From Cheiracanthium punctorium (lineage: Eukaryota > Arthropoda > Arachnida > Araneae > Cheiracanthiidae), in assembly GCA_038373885.1 (NCBI GenBank), contig JAWZYV010013140.1, positions 97,439 through 161,438 on the forward strand: a stretch of DNA of 64,000 bases, read 5' to 3'. A program made the translations under genes and the position numbers. The notes beneath the pieces are model-generated. The model did not search any database. It was not told the DNA's origin and was given only the letters and a program-made list of their open reading frames with translations. Position 1 is the first letter of the stretch. Each line of letters starts with the position of its first letter. Positions 54,661-64,000 of the stretch are shown one piece after another.

Positions 54661-57542
54661 AGGATGAATGATACAGCCTTCTTAAAACGAACGTTAAAAA
54701 TCAGCAAATAAATAAATTAATCCATCTGGTGTCCATATGATTTTAGAAATGTTAGCAGAGTTAAAAGTATAGAGTTATGGCACAAACATAGTAAACGCGG
54801 GATTTTAACATACCATTTTATTAGAACGGAAGAAACAGGCACATCACATAACAAGGTAACATCAAAGGAAAAAAGTATATATTTGTTTGTGTTTGTGGGA
54901 TTACGGCGGATTAGCTACGCGTGGGCTCTAGGCCGATGGGTGGGGTGCCCTCCGTGGGGTCTTTCTAAGGGGTCTTAACCCGTATTTACGCTAAGTGAAA
55001 AAAGTATAGAAGAAGTAAAAAGAATGCGTTGCGTACGCGAGCACAGTTACAGTTAAGTAGATAAATGTTTATTCAGGGGGATACAGAATTCAGGTAGCGA
55101 AAGACATTGCACAATAAAAAAAATAAACGATTCAATACTCAACAATTTATTCTTACTTTTATGTTGCATTTTTGAGACACACTTTTCGGACAATTTTTAA
55201 TAAAAGGGGTAAATGGCATAGTCACTAATAAATCATTAAATATTTCTTCTATAACAATGGAAAAAATACTGTACTAAAACGGATGAAATTTGAAAACAGT
55301 TATATTTAACTCTTGAAAACAAAAAGTAAATAGTGCAACAAGTATAATTAATAAAATAGATAAAAGGGCTTACTTTTTTTCCCCCTTTTATCAAACCAAC
55401 TCCACAGCCACTGATATCACTGAGGACCGATTCAGCTTTTAGCGGTAGAGTCTGTGTGTAACGTACAAAACAAAGTTCATTGGAAGGATTGGAAATTGCA
55501 AATGTATATGTTCACTACAAAAAAAAAAAAAAAAAAAAAAATCTCCACAGCCACTGGATATTAGCAGGGCTTGACTGTCACGAAACATTTGACGATCAAA
55601 AACTGAAGCGGCCGACTTTGATTTTCAAAGGGTCTTTCCAATAAGTAAGGAGAGGCATCATTTTTAATTTAAACAAAACTACATTTTCCCCCTCAAAGCG
55701 CAACTATAATGGATATCTTCTCCTTAACGAATTCCTGACAAAAAACCCAAATAATCATTACATTGTAGTATTGTCTCCAGACTAATACTTTAAAATAATA
55801 GTTTAAAATCGCTGCCCCTTGATTTTTGCGTTCCTGAGAAATTATCTAGCTTGGCCATTTGGTAAAAGCTGCCATCGTTCCTGTTCGGTTGAAAAGCTTC
55901 TGTGACTCTATTCTTTTGCAGGGGAATTTTTTTTTTCTTTTTAGAATCTGATAGTATATTTGGGTTATAAATGCATGATTTGTGTTCAAAATCATAACTT
56001 TGCCCCCTGACTTTTTAGACTAGGAGGGCAATTTTTACAATTGCAGGGGCAATTTGCCCCCCTTTGCCCCCCCCCCCCCCAGATTACGCCTATGGGTGTA
56101 ATGCTTTTCCTGTTGGGATGCTTGAGCTGGCGTTTGACCGCCTTGTTCGCTACCTTCATGCACATGCACCACCATAAGATTCCGCAGGTAGCCGATCAAA
56201 TACCGCCAGTGACGTCATGTGAAAAATGTCCGTCCATCACATTCAGCCATTCAGCTTTTCAGTATATACTCCATGTTCTTTTATTTACTATTTCTTAAAA
56301 AAAGAATTTGCATGGCAACTTTTAAATCTGTCATCTGATAATAACAAATAAACAGTTCTACCCACAAATTTAAAAAAATTATGTTTGAATTTAAATCCTT
56401 ATTTTCAAATTTTCTGTCTTTTAAAAGACCATCTCTCAGGCTTTGAAAATTAGTAGAAAGAATTGACGGTATTGAATTCGATTATCTTCCTTGAAACAAG
56501 TATGAATTTTCGATCATTTATTGGCCTTTATAAAATATATATATATGTTCACTAAATAAATAAATTAGCATTTCATGCATACAGTTGGTTATTGGGAAGA
56601 AAAAATTACCAATACTGTGCAATTAGGTGCATAAAAGGTGTAGTGTCTAGATGCAGTAAAATATAAACTTTCTAGCAATACCCATAAACATATATAGTGC
56701 CATTAACAATACAATAGTCTTCTTTTTTTTTTAATATATAGATGTATTGGACAAATTTCCGTCTGAACAAGACACTCAAAACCATAAAAATGGACATGAT
56801 CATACACAAAAGATATTTTGGAGATGTATAGCCTTGCCCTGGATTTAAAAGCACCAGTGGAATGTTTAATTTTCCATTGTATCTATTGTCAACAGTTTTG
56901 GCTATTATTCCAAAACGCTCACCAGGACTTTTTGCATTATTGAATTTGATAATTAATTTTGTGTCAAATGAATCAAACTTGAAACTTTCCGGCCTTTTAA
57001 TTATGAGTTTTCTCTTTTTCGAGTTGTCGCATTTTGTCCTTAAGAATAATTTTAAAGAAATATTAGTTTAAAATTAATAGTTTTTTTTTTTTTTTTGATA
57101 GATCAGTACTTAAACTTATCTGTTATACAGGGCCCATGAAAAACTTTCTTAAAATGTTACAATAATATAGCAAAATAACGAGAATGTGATGAAAATGAAA
57201 AGAGCCAAACATTCACCTGTCATGATTTGCAACCCCCCCTTTTTTTTTCTTTTTTAAACAGTGCAAGTTAAAACATATTATAAGTTTTATTTTATTTTAT
57301 AATGACATTTAAAATTTATAACTATTATGATAAAAGTTATGAACAGTTTACAGACTACTTTCTTGGCCCCCCCCCCTCCCCAGGATAGTGAGATTTAGTG
57401 CTAAAAATGAAAAACTGCATGAAACGTTGCTAATTCTTTTTTTTTTTTCGTGGAGTTAGGCCCAGGGGTGTAGTGGTGCCGGAACGATGTTCCTGTACTT
57501 TTTTACGAGCCGGAACGGCATTCCAGAACCCAAATTTAAGAT
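54661..57542. other. Intergenic sequence, mostly unannotated
   Basis: Contains dispersed repeat copy 2 and A-, C- and T-runs. CCAGATTACGCCTATG at about 56079-56094 looks like a hAT-type right end; see the rejected pairing with 53344. Confidence 0.4.
54893..55010 (+). repeat. Dispersed repeat of unknown class, copy 2
   Basis: Shares GGGGTGCCCTCCGTGGGGTC, TTTCTAAGGGGTC and CCCGTATTTACGCTA with the other copies. Confidence 0.55.
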
Positions 57543-57715
57543 CGGGGCCGTACCCAGAAAATTTTTTCCGGGGGGGGAGGGGGGTACCAGAAGGGGGAAA
57601 AGGCACAAATTTTCACAAAAAAAGGCTTCATTATTATTTTGTTAACAAAATTTTGAGTTTTTGGGGGGGGGATGAATAGGACCCCTGGTCCCCCCCCCCC
57701 TTGTGTACGGCCTTG
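57543..57715. mobile_element. hAT-like MITE (GGCCGTAC ends)
   Basis: CGGGGCCGTACCCAG at the left and, inverted, CAAGGCCGTACACAAG at the right. Flanks TTTAAGAT and GATAAGAT, 6 of 8. Confidence 0.6.
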
Positions 57716-57892
57716 GATAAGATTATTATTTTGTTGTTGTGGATCTTAAAAAGAAAGGGAAATTCTTTTATAGCCTGGTCCCACTAACAATATTCCTGTT
57801 CCAATTCTATGAATACCTTTATAGTTGAAAAACTCCCAATGAACTGATAACCGAGTTTAGTCGATTAGAAATTCTATCCCCTGCCCTTTATG

Positions 57893-58272
57893 CAGGGCCG
57901 CTTTTCCGCATAGGCACGCTAGGCACATGACTAGGGCACAAAAAAATTGGAGGGCATAAAAAGAGAAAAAATTAAAATTATAGCGAATTACTGTCCTATC
58001 CTTACGCCGGTTGCCAGTCCGGGACACGGTGGGTCCATAGGTGGTAGATAATGAATGTGTTGTGGGATGACAGTGAATTATCTACACAAGGGATCTAGGC
58101 CTATGGGTAGGGTGCCCTCAGTGAAGGTCTTTCTAAGGGGTGAGGGTCCTTTCTAAGGGAGAGACTTTCCCTTAAGAGTTAAGGAAAAATCTCTCCCAAA
58201 CCAAAACTGGCACGAGGGAATGCATAACAATTTGAAGTGTCCAGGGCGCCGGGGAGGTTAAAAACGGCCCTG
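57893..58272. mobile_element. hAT-like element (CAGGGCCG ends), target duplication unclear
   Basis: CAGGGCCGCTTTTCC at the left and, inverted, CAGGGCCGTTTTTAACC at the right. Flanks CCTTTATG and CATTTTCT do not convince. It contains one copy of the dispersed repeat also seen at 1690-1850. Confidence 0.55.
58030..58200 (+). repeat. Dispersed repeat of unknown class, copy 3
   Basis: GGGATCTAGGCCTATGGGTA then GGGTGCCCTCAG and TCTTTCTAAGGGG. Lies inside the hAT-like element 57893-58272. Confidence 0.55.
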
Positions 58273-60124
58273 CATTTTCTGGTTTCTCTGAGTCTGAAGA
58301 AAATAAACACAACCATCATGAATGCAAATAAGAAAATACATAGAATATGAGATATACATAGAGAATCAACGTCGATCACAAAAGAAACACAGACGTTAAA
58401 CGTGGTGGTAGCATTGTAGGCAATGAAATTTGTGACTGTCGACCTGACCAGCCAGTGGCGGATCCAGGGTAGAAACTAAGAAACTTCAGCCTCCCCAAGC
58501 GATTGTTAAAGGGTAACATTCTGCTTTATTATACACTTTGGATTGGTAAAATGAATTTTTTTAAATAAATTATCCTCTCCCAAAAAATTTGACATTGCTT
58601 TAGACTAAAATTTTACTTAATTAACCCAAACAAAGTGTACAGTTAAGAACTGAAAGTGAGTATAAAACACCATCTCGTTCTCAAAACTGAACAACTATTA
58701 CTTTCCTTCCTATTGTACTGTGTAGTATATTCTTAGGGAACTGGATGGGACAAGTTTTGATGAATTCCATCTTATGAAAACGAGCTCTTTCATCACTGAT
58801 TTTTGACAATCTGGAACATCCTTAAAAGTTGGATCTCCCCCCCCAGCCAAAAATCCTCTGTGCACCCCTGGGTTAGGCAGCAGGGAAGGAAAGGCTTTGG
58901 GTACTATCATATTCATTCTTATCCATCACAAAATATTAGAAGGAAAATAAGTAAGAACTTATATTTTAGCATACTGAGCCAAATATTTGGTATCTGAAAA
59001 TTTCCAAGTTAAGTTTTTTTATGCATAAAGCACTTTTACAGTTTCATTTAAAATCTTTTTCGATCAAATAGATAACAGAAATTAATATTTACTGGTATTA
59101 TTTTCTTCTTGGGTGGTGTATCAAGCTAATGCAGCTTTGGATGAACTCTGATTATAAATGTTGCACTGTTTATAATCACTAATTTTATTTATATTTATTA
59201 TTGCCTTGCTTAGGGAAATTTATTTAACTACTATCTCATTTTGCTTTATTTTAACACAAGAAAAAATTATTTAATAATGAGACTTTCTATGAATGTTCTA
59301 GTCTTGTAACAGCTTGATGTAAATAACTTTAATTCGCTCTAAGATTGGGAGGAAAAAAAGCTTATTCCATCTGTTTGGAAAAAATGAATTTAAAATAAAT
59401 ATTAAGACTAGTATTATGTGTTTCTTTTAAAGTGTAACTTATTCAAAATTTCAAGAGGCAAATTTTTAGGAAAATGAAAAAGTGAGTTATTCTTCACCTA
59501 TGACTCTAGTATAAACTTGCCTCACTATGGTACAGTGAGTAGTTATGTCACTAGAAATGTGACATGGCAAAGTGTGAAGGTCCCATCGTGCGTCTGTTGA
59601 CCTAACCGTTTGGAGTTTTCCGTGGTTTTCTCTGAAACATAGCGTAAATACGGGTAGCCTTAAAAAGACCCCAACAGAGGGCACCCCACCTATAGGCCTA
59701 GATCCCTCGTGCAGATAATTGGCTTTAATCCCACAACACCACACACACACACTAATATAAACTTTTTGAATTCTGTTTATTTTTATGATATTTTTAAAGC
59801 TTATTTCTAAGAATTTAATGAACTTAATGAACAAAAATGTTTTTAACTCTAATTTAGAAAAAGGCAAATTAAATTGATTTGAATAGAGTATATTTTTTCA
59901 ATTCATCATATAGTTTTTCCATCTGCATGTGTTTATTGAGAAGCTGTTATTATTACCAAACTTTAAAAACCTATAGATAACAATTTAATTTTTCACATTC
60001 AAAGCCTTTTTGTAAGAATAAGATTGTTTGTATCTTAATCCTTATTTTGTTAATTTTTTCAGGATTTTATTACCTATAGTCTTCAAAATAATAAAATCTA
60101 ATGTGCATTCATAAATCATAAATC
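58273..60124. other. Region upstream of the FKBP15-like gene
   Basis: Contains dispersed repeat copy 4. Two unpaired hAT-like ends are visible (CAGTGGCGGATCCAGGG near 58453, and CTGTGCACCCCTG near 58858). No TATA box or CpG promoter is obvious immediately upstream of the start codon. Confidence 0.4.
59547..59740 (-). repeat. Dispersed repeat of unknown class, copy 4
   Basis: On the minus strand: GAGGGATCTAGGCCTATAGG, GGGGTGCCCTCTGTTGGGGT, GTATTTACGCTATG, AGAGAAAACCACGGAAAACT and GTTAGGTCAACAG. The most complete copy, extending to about 59510. Confidence 0.6.
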
Positions 60125-62694
60125 ATGCAGTTTCCTACAATGGATGAAGATGATGTTGATTTCTCTGTCCCTGGAAATTCTAAGTAATATTGTTTTTAAA
60201 ACACTCTTTTAAATTATTAAATATCCCCTTTAGATATATATATATATATATATTTGTTATTGACATATATATTTTAATATACATATATACATATATATAT
60301 ATACATATATAAATATACATATATATTTTAAATAGGGATTTAATATATTCTTTACCTGTTAAGGTAACAGGTTATATATGAAAATGAACTTTTGCTTGTG
60401 TTTTATACGCCTTTTTTATCATACATCATATATATATAGATATATATATGTGGATTGTCGTCAAAAAGACTTATTCATTAAAAAAAAAAAAAAAGAAAGA
60501 AAGAAAGAATTGAAAGACAATAAACTGTACATATTTTAGGAAGCTGAGAAGCCTCGCAAATTTTACCAAGCTGTCAAGTAAATTAGGGGGAGTGTTTTGG
60601 TTGATTATCATTAATTTGAACCATATTAACCCGTCCTTGCAGTCCTAGGTTCAATCCCCAGCTCTGGAATTTTTTGCGTGATTGGTAAATTAATGATTAA
60701 TCAACCTAACATTCCGATAATAAACTGTTTCTTAAAATTGTGCTAATCACTCACACATACTTAAAAAAAAAAAAAAAATTCTTAAAATTTATTAGATTTG
60801 CTGCATAATCTCATGGCTTGCATTGATAAATTTCCCTACAATTAATGATGCACCTCATTGCTTTATTTGGAGATATTTAGAACAATATGAGAAATTCAGA
60901 AAATAAATTGTAAAATTATAGAATTAGCAATACAGTTTCCAAATGAACTTTCTGCCTCAGTAACGTAATCTGAATAGTTGTAACATGAAAAGTGTTTGTT
61001 AATGAGAAATTTTAACATAAGTTAGGGTTCTGTTAACGTTTTACCAAGGACTTGCAAATTATCAATCTTAAATTGCCAATGATCTGTAAATCAGGTCATG
61101 GCCGAAATTTTCTTCTATACTATTTTAAAATCTTAACATTAGTAGTATAGATAATCACTTTTAAATGACATACTTCTTTACTCCTTGGATACAGATTTAT
61201 TTAAAGAAATTCTTGCATTGTGAATGGATATCATGGCCAGACCTAGCTACGAAGAGACTAAATTGCTAACTCTGACTAAAAGAAAGATCCTCTTATAACT
61301 GTTACAAATCACCCTGACCATGAACAAAAATTTGCATAATTTTGTCCTAGTTTGAATGACGAAACATAATCGTCATCTGAAATGTATGATGCAATGAATG
61401 GAGTTGTCAAATATACACCAGGGATTAAAGTGGATTTAAATGAAGTAACTTTTAAAAATTGCATTCTGATATAAAATATAGTCTAGCAAAATGTGGGATT
61501 TGTCTTTTTGTTATCAATATTTTCAGTCAAAACAATTTTAAAAAGAATAGATTAGTTGCATAAGGTTCAGGAATAAAGTTTTATACTATTTTTTTTTTTT
61601 TTAAATATTTCTCTTTTTTTTTTTCTTTATTAGAACTAGACTATCAAGTCTTTTTCAAAGTGAAGGATCATCTGCTGATGCCAATCAAGCTTTAAAGTTT
61701 ACAGCTCCTAAGCAGCCTAAGAAAAATGGTATTATTTTTTAAGTTACTAGTTTTATGTCTCATATAAGATTTGAAATACAGGCATCTTATGGTTGTTTTT
61801 ACATTCTCAGTTCAATAATTTTTTTTTAAAGAAATTAATAGGCTAAATTCTGAATATTTGTCTAACGATTTCTTTTAATGCAATTTTATTTAGATTTTAC
61901 ATAGTTTTCAAATTTAGAAAAAAAACTAAACATTTATTTATTTAATTTTTTGTCTTTGTGCGTGCATTGAAAAACATTTTGACTGTTTGGTGTATTTTAT
62001 GTAACATGTTTAGTATTTTGTTGTAAATTGCAAGGAATTATTTTATTTTTCTTTCATTTGGGGGAATAAAAAGAAATTCCTAAATAAAAAAAACATAGGC
62101 ACAAAATTAAAGTGTTGAAGTAAAATAATTCTTATTTCTTATTTTAATGTTAAATTAAGTAACATTATGTATAGGTTACTCTTGTTTTCTTTCACAGGGA
62201 ATACTCAAGGAGCCCCTGGTACACTAAAACTCATCCATGCTGTAGTTGTTCATACTTATAAATTGTATGGGTATATTCTGTCTGGGTATTTTGTGTAATC
62301 CTGTATTTTTTAATTAATTATCCATTGATGATGTGCTTGTGCAGCTCTTTTTTATTGATTCTTTTTTAAAAATAAATAATTTAATAAATTGGAGTCTTTT
62401 ACAATAAGTATCATGATTTTAATTTTAACCTATTTGAGTTGCAATTGTATAGTTGTGTACTTATAACTACTAGTACAAAAATTTTAAATCTTACAAAATA
62501 TTCTGACATTTGTTTATCAATAATAAATATTTAAAAAATATATATTTCTGAAAATGCTTTTAGTTTCTTGTAATATATTCACTAATAAGTTCTAGAAGCC
62601 AATTGCATTGACTTTGAACCAAATATGATGTGGTTGTTTAATTAGCTAAAATCTGTTAATAATACTTTCATTTTTTGTTTTCAAACTGATTTTA

Positions 62695-62733
<39 letters not shown>

Positions 62734-64000
62734 TAGGCAAGATGGAAGCTATGCAAATCAAGGAAAACTAGGATGTGCTGTTTTAGGACATCATGAAACA
62801 TTTACAGTATGTTTCACTTCAAAAGAAGTTTTTAACTATTTGTCAGATATTTTATGCATTTGCTCTTGAAAGATTGTCAGACTTTTGCCATGCACTATTT
62901 TTATGAATAAATTTCACTGACATAACTTAACAGTTGGTATGATTTAATCCTAAAGAGTTTTGATTACCGTGTAAGGCTATAACATTGATAGATGTCATTC
63001 TACAGTTTTACACATGATTATTTACAAAATCACTAAAACAATACATTTAAATACACGTAACTACCTTGCAATTGATATACATGCTCTTTTTTTCGAAGAA
63101 AATTTTATAAATTGAAAAAAATATCCTTTAATTGCATAAGTCATAGCTGCCAACCATTCTGAGTTAATTGTATTTGTTCCAGTTTTCATGTCTTGTTATG
63201 GAAATATGATTTTTTAGCTGTACTGCTCCAATTTTTAATTGCTGACAACTCAGTTTAAATCTTTTTTTGCATCCTTTAAATAAATGAGTATATTCCTTTA
63301 AAAGTATTTCTTTATTGATATCTCTAATGCAGTTACAAAGTGCACAAAAGCTTTTTTCAATTTATCCTTATAAATTTACTGACTTTTTTGCATCTGAAAG
63401 TTTGTATGAAAAACTAAAAAAATCATTATACTAATTCTCTGATTTAAGAACAGAAAGGATTTGCATTAAATTGATTTTGAAGTTTGAATAAGAAAAGAAT
63501 CTGCTTTTATTTTATTTTTTAAGTATTTCTGTTATGTTAATATTTATAAAATGAAACATTTTTGTTAATGCTTTTAAACATAAAAGCATATTTTCCCATA
63601 GTATATTTCTTGATCTGTGTATTGTTCTCTGTTTTTAATTCCTTGAAAAACAACACTTATTTGTCTTGAATAGTTAGTGTATGTTTTTATGTATCATTTT
63701 ATGTATGTTTTTTCACAAAGTTTTTATTTATTTTAACGGTTAACACTAGTATTTTGAGTGTTTTTTCCAGTAATTTGCACCTCATCTGCTGTGTTCCCCC
63801 CTGTCAGATTGGCAGCTATGTATAAAATATGCCAGACTGTCTTTTTACTTGGAAGATATATTCTGCCCAATACTGTGTAAGCAAAATGAAATAAAGAATA
63901 TAATGGTGAATAGGTGTCCTTGTATAAACCCTTCCAGTTATCTCTCTGTACATTCTGAGTAGTAAATAGATGCAACAGGCCTAACAAAAAAAAAAAAAAA
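60125..64000 (+). CDS. FKBP15: FKBP15-like protein, N-terminal part; continues beyond the window
   Basis: FKBP15 (also called WAFL or FKBP133) is an actin- and early-endosome-associated protein with a WH1-like N-terminus, an FKBP domain and coiled coils; vertebrate work links it to the WASH complex. Seen: exons at 60140-60183, 61634-61728, 62198-62270 and 62737-62806 join in frame with phases 2, 1, 2 and 0. They give an acidic start (MDEDDVDF), a TRLSSLF block, TAPKQPKKN, then VVVHTYKLY and QGKLGCAVLGHHETFT. The order and motifs match vertebrate FKBP15 as I recall it (DEDDTDF, ARLASLF, YTAPKQPKKG, HAYRY, QGKFGAAVLGNH). I found no convincing next exon between 62807 and 64000, so the FKBP domain and coiled coils lie downstream. 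The start could be 60125 or 60140. Confidence 0.82.
60140..60183 (+). CDS. FKBP15: FKBP15-like exon with start codon
   Basis: ATG at 60140 has a strong context (acaATGG) and gives MDEDDVDFSVPGNS plus two bases of a Lys codon; donor GTAATA follows. An in-frame ATG 15 bases upstream (60125) would add MQFPT and is directly preceded by an in-frame TAA at 60119. The sequence catgcag just before 60131 could be an acceptor for a 5' UTR exon, which would remove the upstream ATG, but it lacks a pyrimidine tract. Confidence 0.75.
60230..60460. repeat. (TA)n-rich low-complexity tract in FKBP15 intron 1
   Basis: Several TATATATA runs broken by CAT and AAAT. Shorter TA/TG runs occur at 3337-3367 and 28088-28117. 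Confidence 0.9.
61634..61728 (+). CDS. FKBP15: FKBP15-like exon 2 (TAPKQPKK motif)
   Basis: Acceptor ttttctttattag; donor g|gtatta at 61729. Encodes TRLSSLFQSEGSS followed later by ALKFTAPKQPKKN. Phase 2 in and phase 1 out agree with both neighbours. This is the most diagnostic segment for the family. Confidence 0.82.
62198..62270 (+). CDS. FKBP15: FKBP15-like exon 3
   Basis: Acceptor tttctttcacag. Reads GNTQGAPGTLKLIHAVVVHT then YKLY, up to donor gg|gtatat at 62271. The reading frame stays open a little past the donor, to a TAA at 62297, so an unspliced or intron-retained form would end there. Splicing is preferred because the next exon restores the family motif in frame. Confidence 0.75.
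62737..62806 (+). CDS. FKBP15: FKBP15-like exon 4 (QGKLGxAVLGxH motif)
   Basis: Preceded by about 31 consecutive T and the acceptor acctag at 62731-62736. The first base completes a Gly codon, then QDGSYANQGKLGCAVLGHHE and TFT up to donor gtatgt at 62807. The exon ends in phase 0. The next exon lies outside the window or was not recognised. Confidence 0.75.
62807..64000. other. FKBP15 intron 4, partial
   Basis: AT-rich. Candidate acceptors at about 63335 and 63786 lead to frames that do not match the family, so the next exon probably lies outside the window. The window ends in an A-run. Confidence 0.5.

Noticed and set aside
53344..56094. A 2.75-kb hAT-like element with ends CATGGGCGTAACTTGGG and (inverted) CATAGGCGTAATCTGGG
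   Set aside because: The ends pair reasonably, but the flanks (ACTGAACG and GGTGTAAT) do not match, so I do not list it as an element.
59487..59867. 126-codon minus-strand ORF
   Set aside because: Covers a copy of the dispersed repeat; the other copies do not keep the frame open.
60625..60690. GGTTCAATCCCCAGC as a tRNA B box
   Set aside because: No A box or cloverleaf arms at the right distance; not a tRNA gene and not clearly a SINE.
62198..62299. FKBP15 exon 3 reading through to a TAA as a true C-terminus
   Set aside because: Family homology continues in the next exon, in frame, if the donor at 62271 is used, so truncation by read-through is unlikely to be the main form.

Overview
This is an AT-rich, gene-poor stretch of an arthropod nuclear genome, probably a chelicerate and possibly a spider (inference). 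The evidence is an interrupted cuticle/chitin-binding gene of an arthropod-specific class with kilobase introns, very heavy DNA-transposon content, and no bacterial features. Two host genes are recognisable, both on the + strand and both incomplete at a window edge.

Gene 1 (6561-28773) is a Gasp/obstructor (CPAP3-type) secreted chitin-binding protein with three six-cysteine CBM14 domains. Its four visible exons (6561-6839, 24864-25052, 26652-26865, 28716-28773) join in frame through consensus splice sites. The signal-peptide exon is not recognised. An 18-kb intron separates domains 1 and 2. Gene 2 (60140-62806, continuing beyond the window) is the start of an FKBP15-like protein (WASH/FKBP-interacting family): four short exons encode the acidic N-terminus, the TAPKQPKK motif and the start of the WH1/PH-like domain.

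Most of the rest is mobile DNA in layers. The commonest class is hAT-like non-autonomous elements (ends CAG..CTG, 8-bp target duplications); I place more than 20, many nested and several with an empty-site copy elsewhere in the window. There are also a 1504-bp Tc1 element with 27-bp inverted repeats and TA duplication whose transposase is frameshifted near its end, a second Tc1 transposase split by a hAT insertion, a mariner pseudogene, a Tigger/pogo-type element, TTAA-flanked piggyBac-like MITEs, and two inverted Helitron-like elements built on ~155-bp tandem units. Smaller remains include a tRNA-derived SINE, Ty3/gypsy integrase and Ty1/copia gag fragments, a ZMYM1-like hAT transposase and a THAP-domain fragment.

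Layout: 1-6.5 kb repeats and nested MITEs; 6.6-29.3 kb the Gasp gene, with Tc1, mariner, piggyBac-like and Helitron insertions in intron 1 and a gypsy fragment in intron 3; 30-36 kb an unidentified ORF split by two hATs and a Helitron; 35.8-41.4 kb a multi-kilobase hAT composite holding a Tigger; 44.4-49.0 kb a five-level nest of insertions; 49-55 kb transposase and retroelement fragments with a GC-rich island; 57-60 kb more MITEs; 60-64 kb the FKBP15 5' exons. Nothing points to a defence or metabolic gene cluster. The most unusual content is the insertion stratigraphy, the Helitron satellite arrays, the tandem endonuclease micro-fragments and a minisatellite in the Gasp coding sequence.
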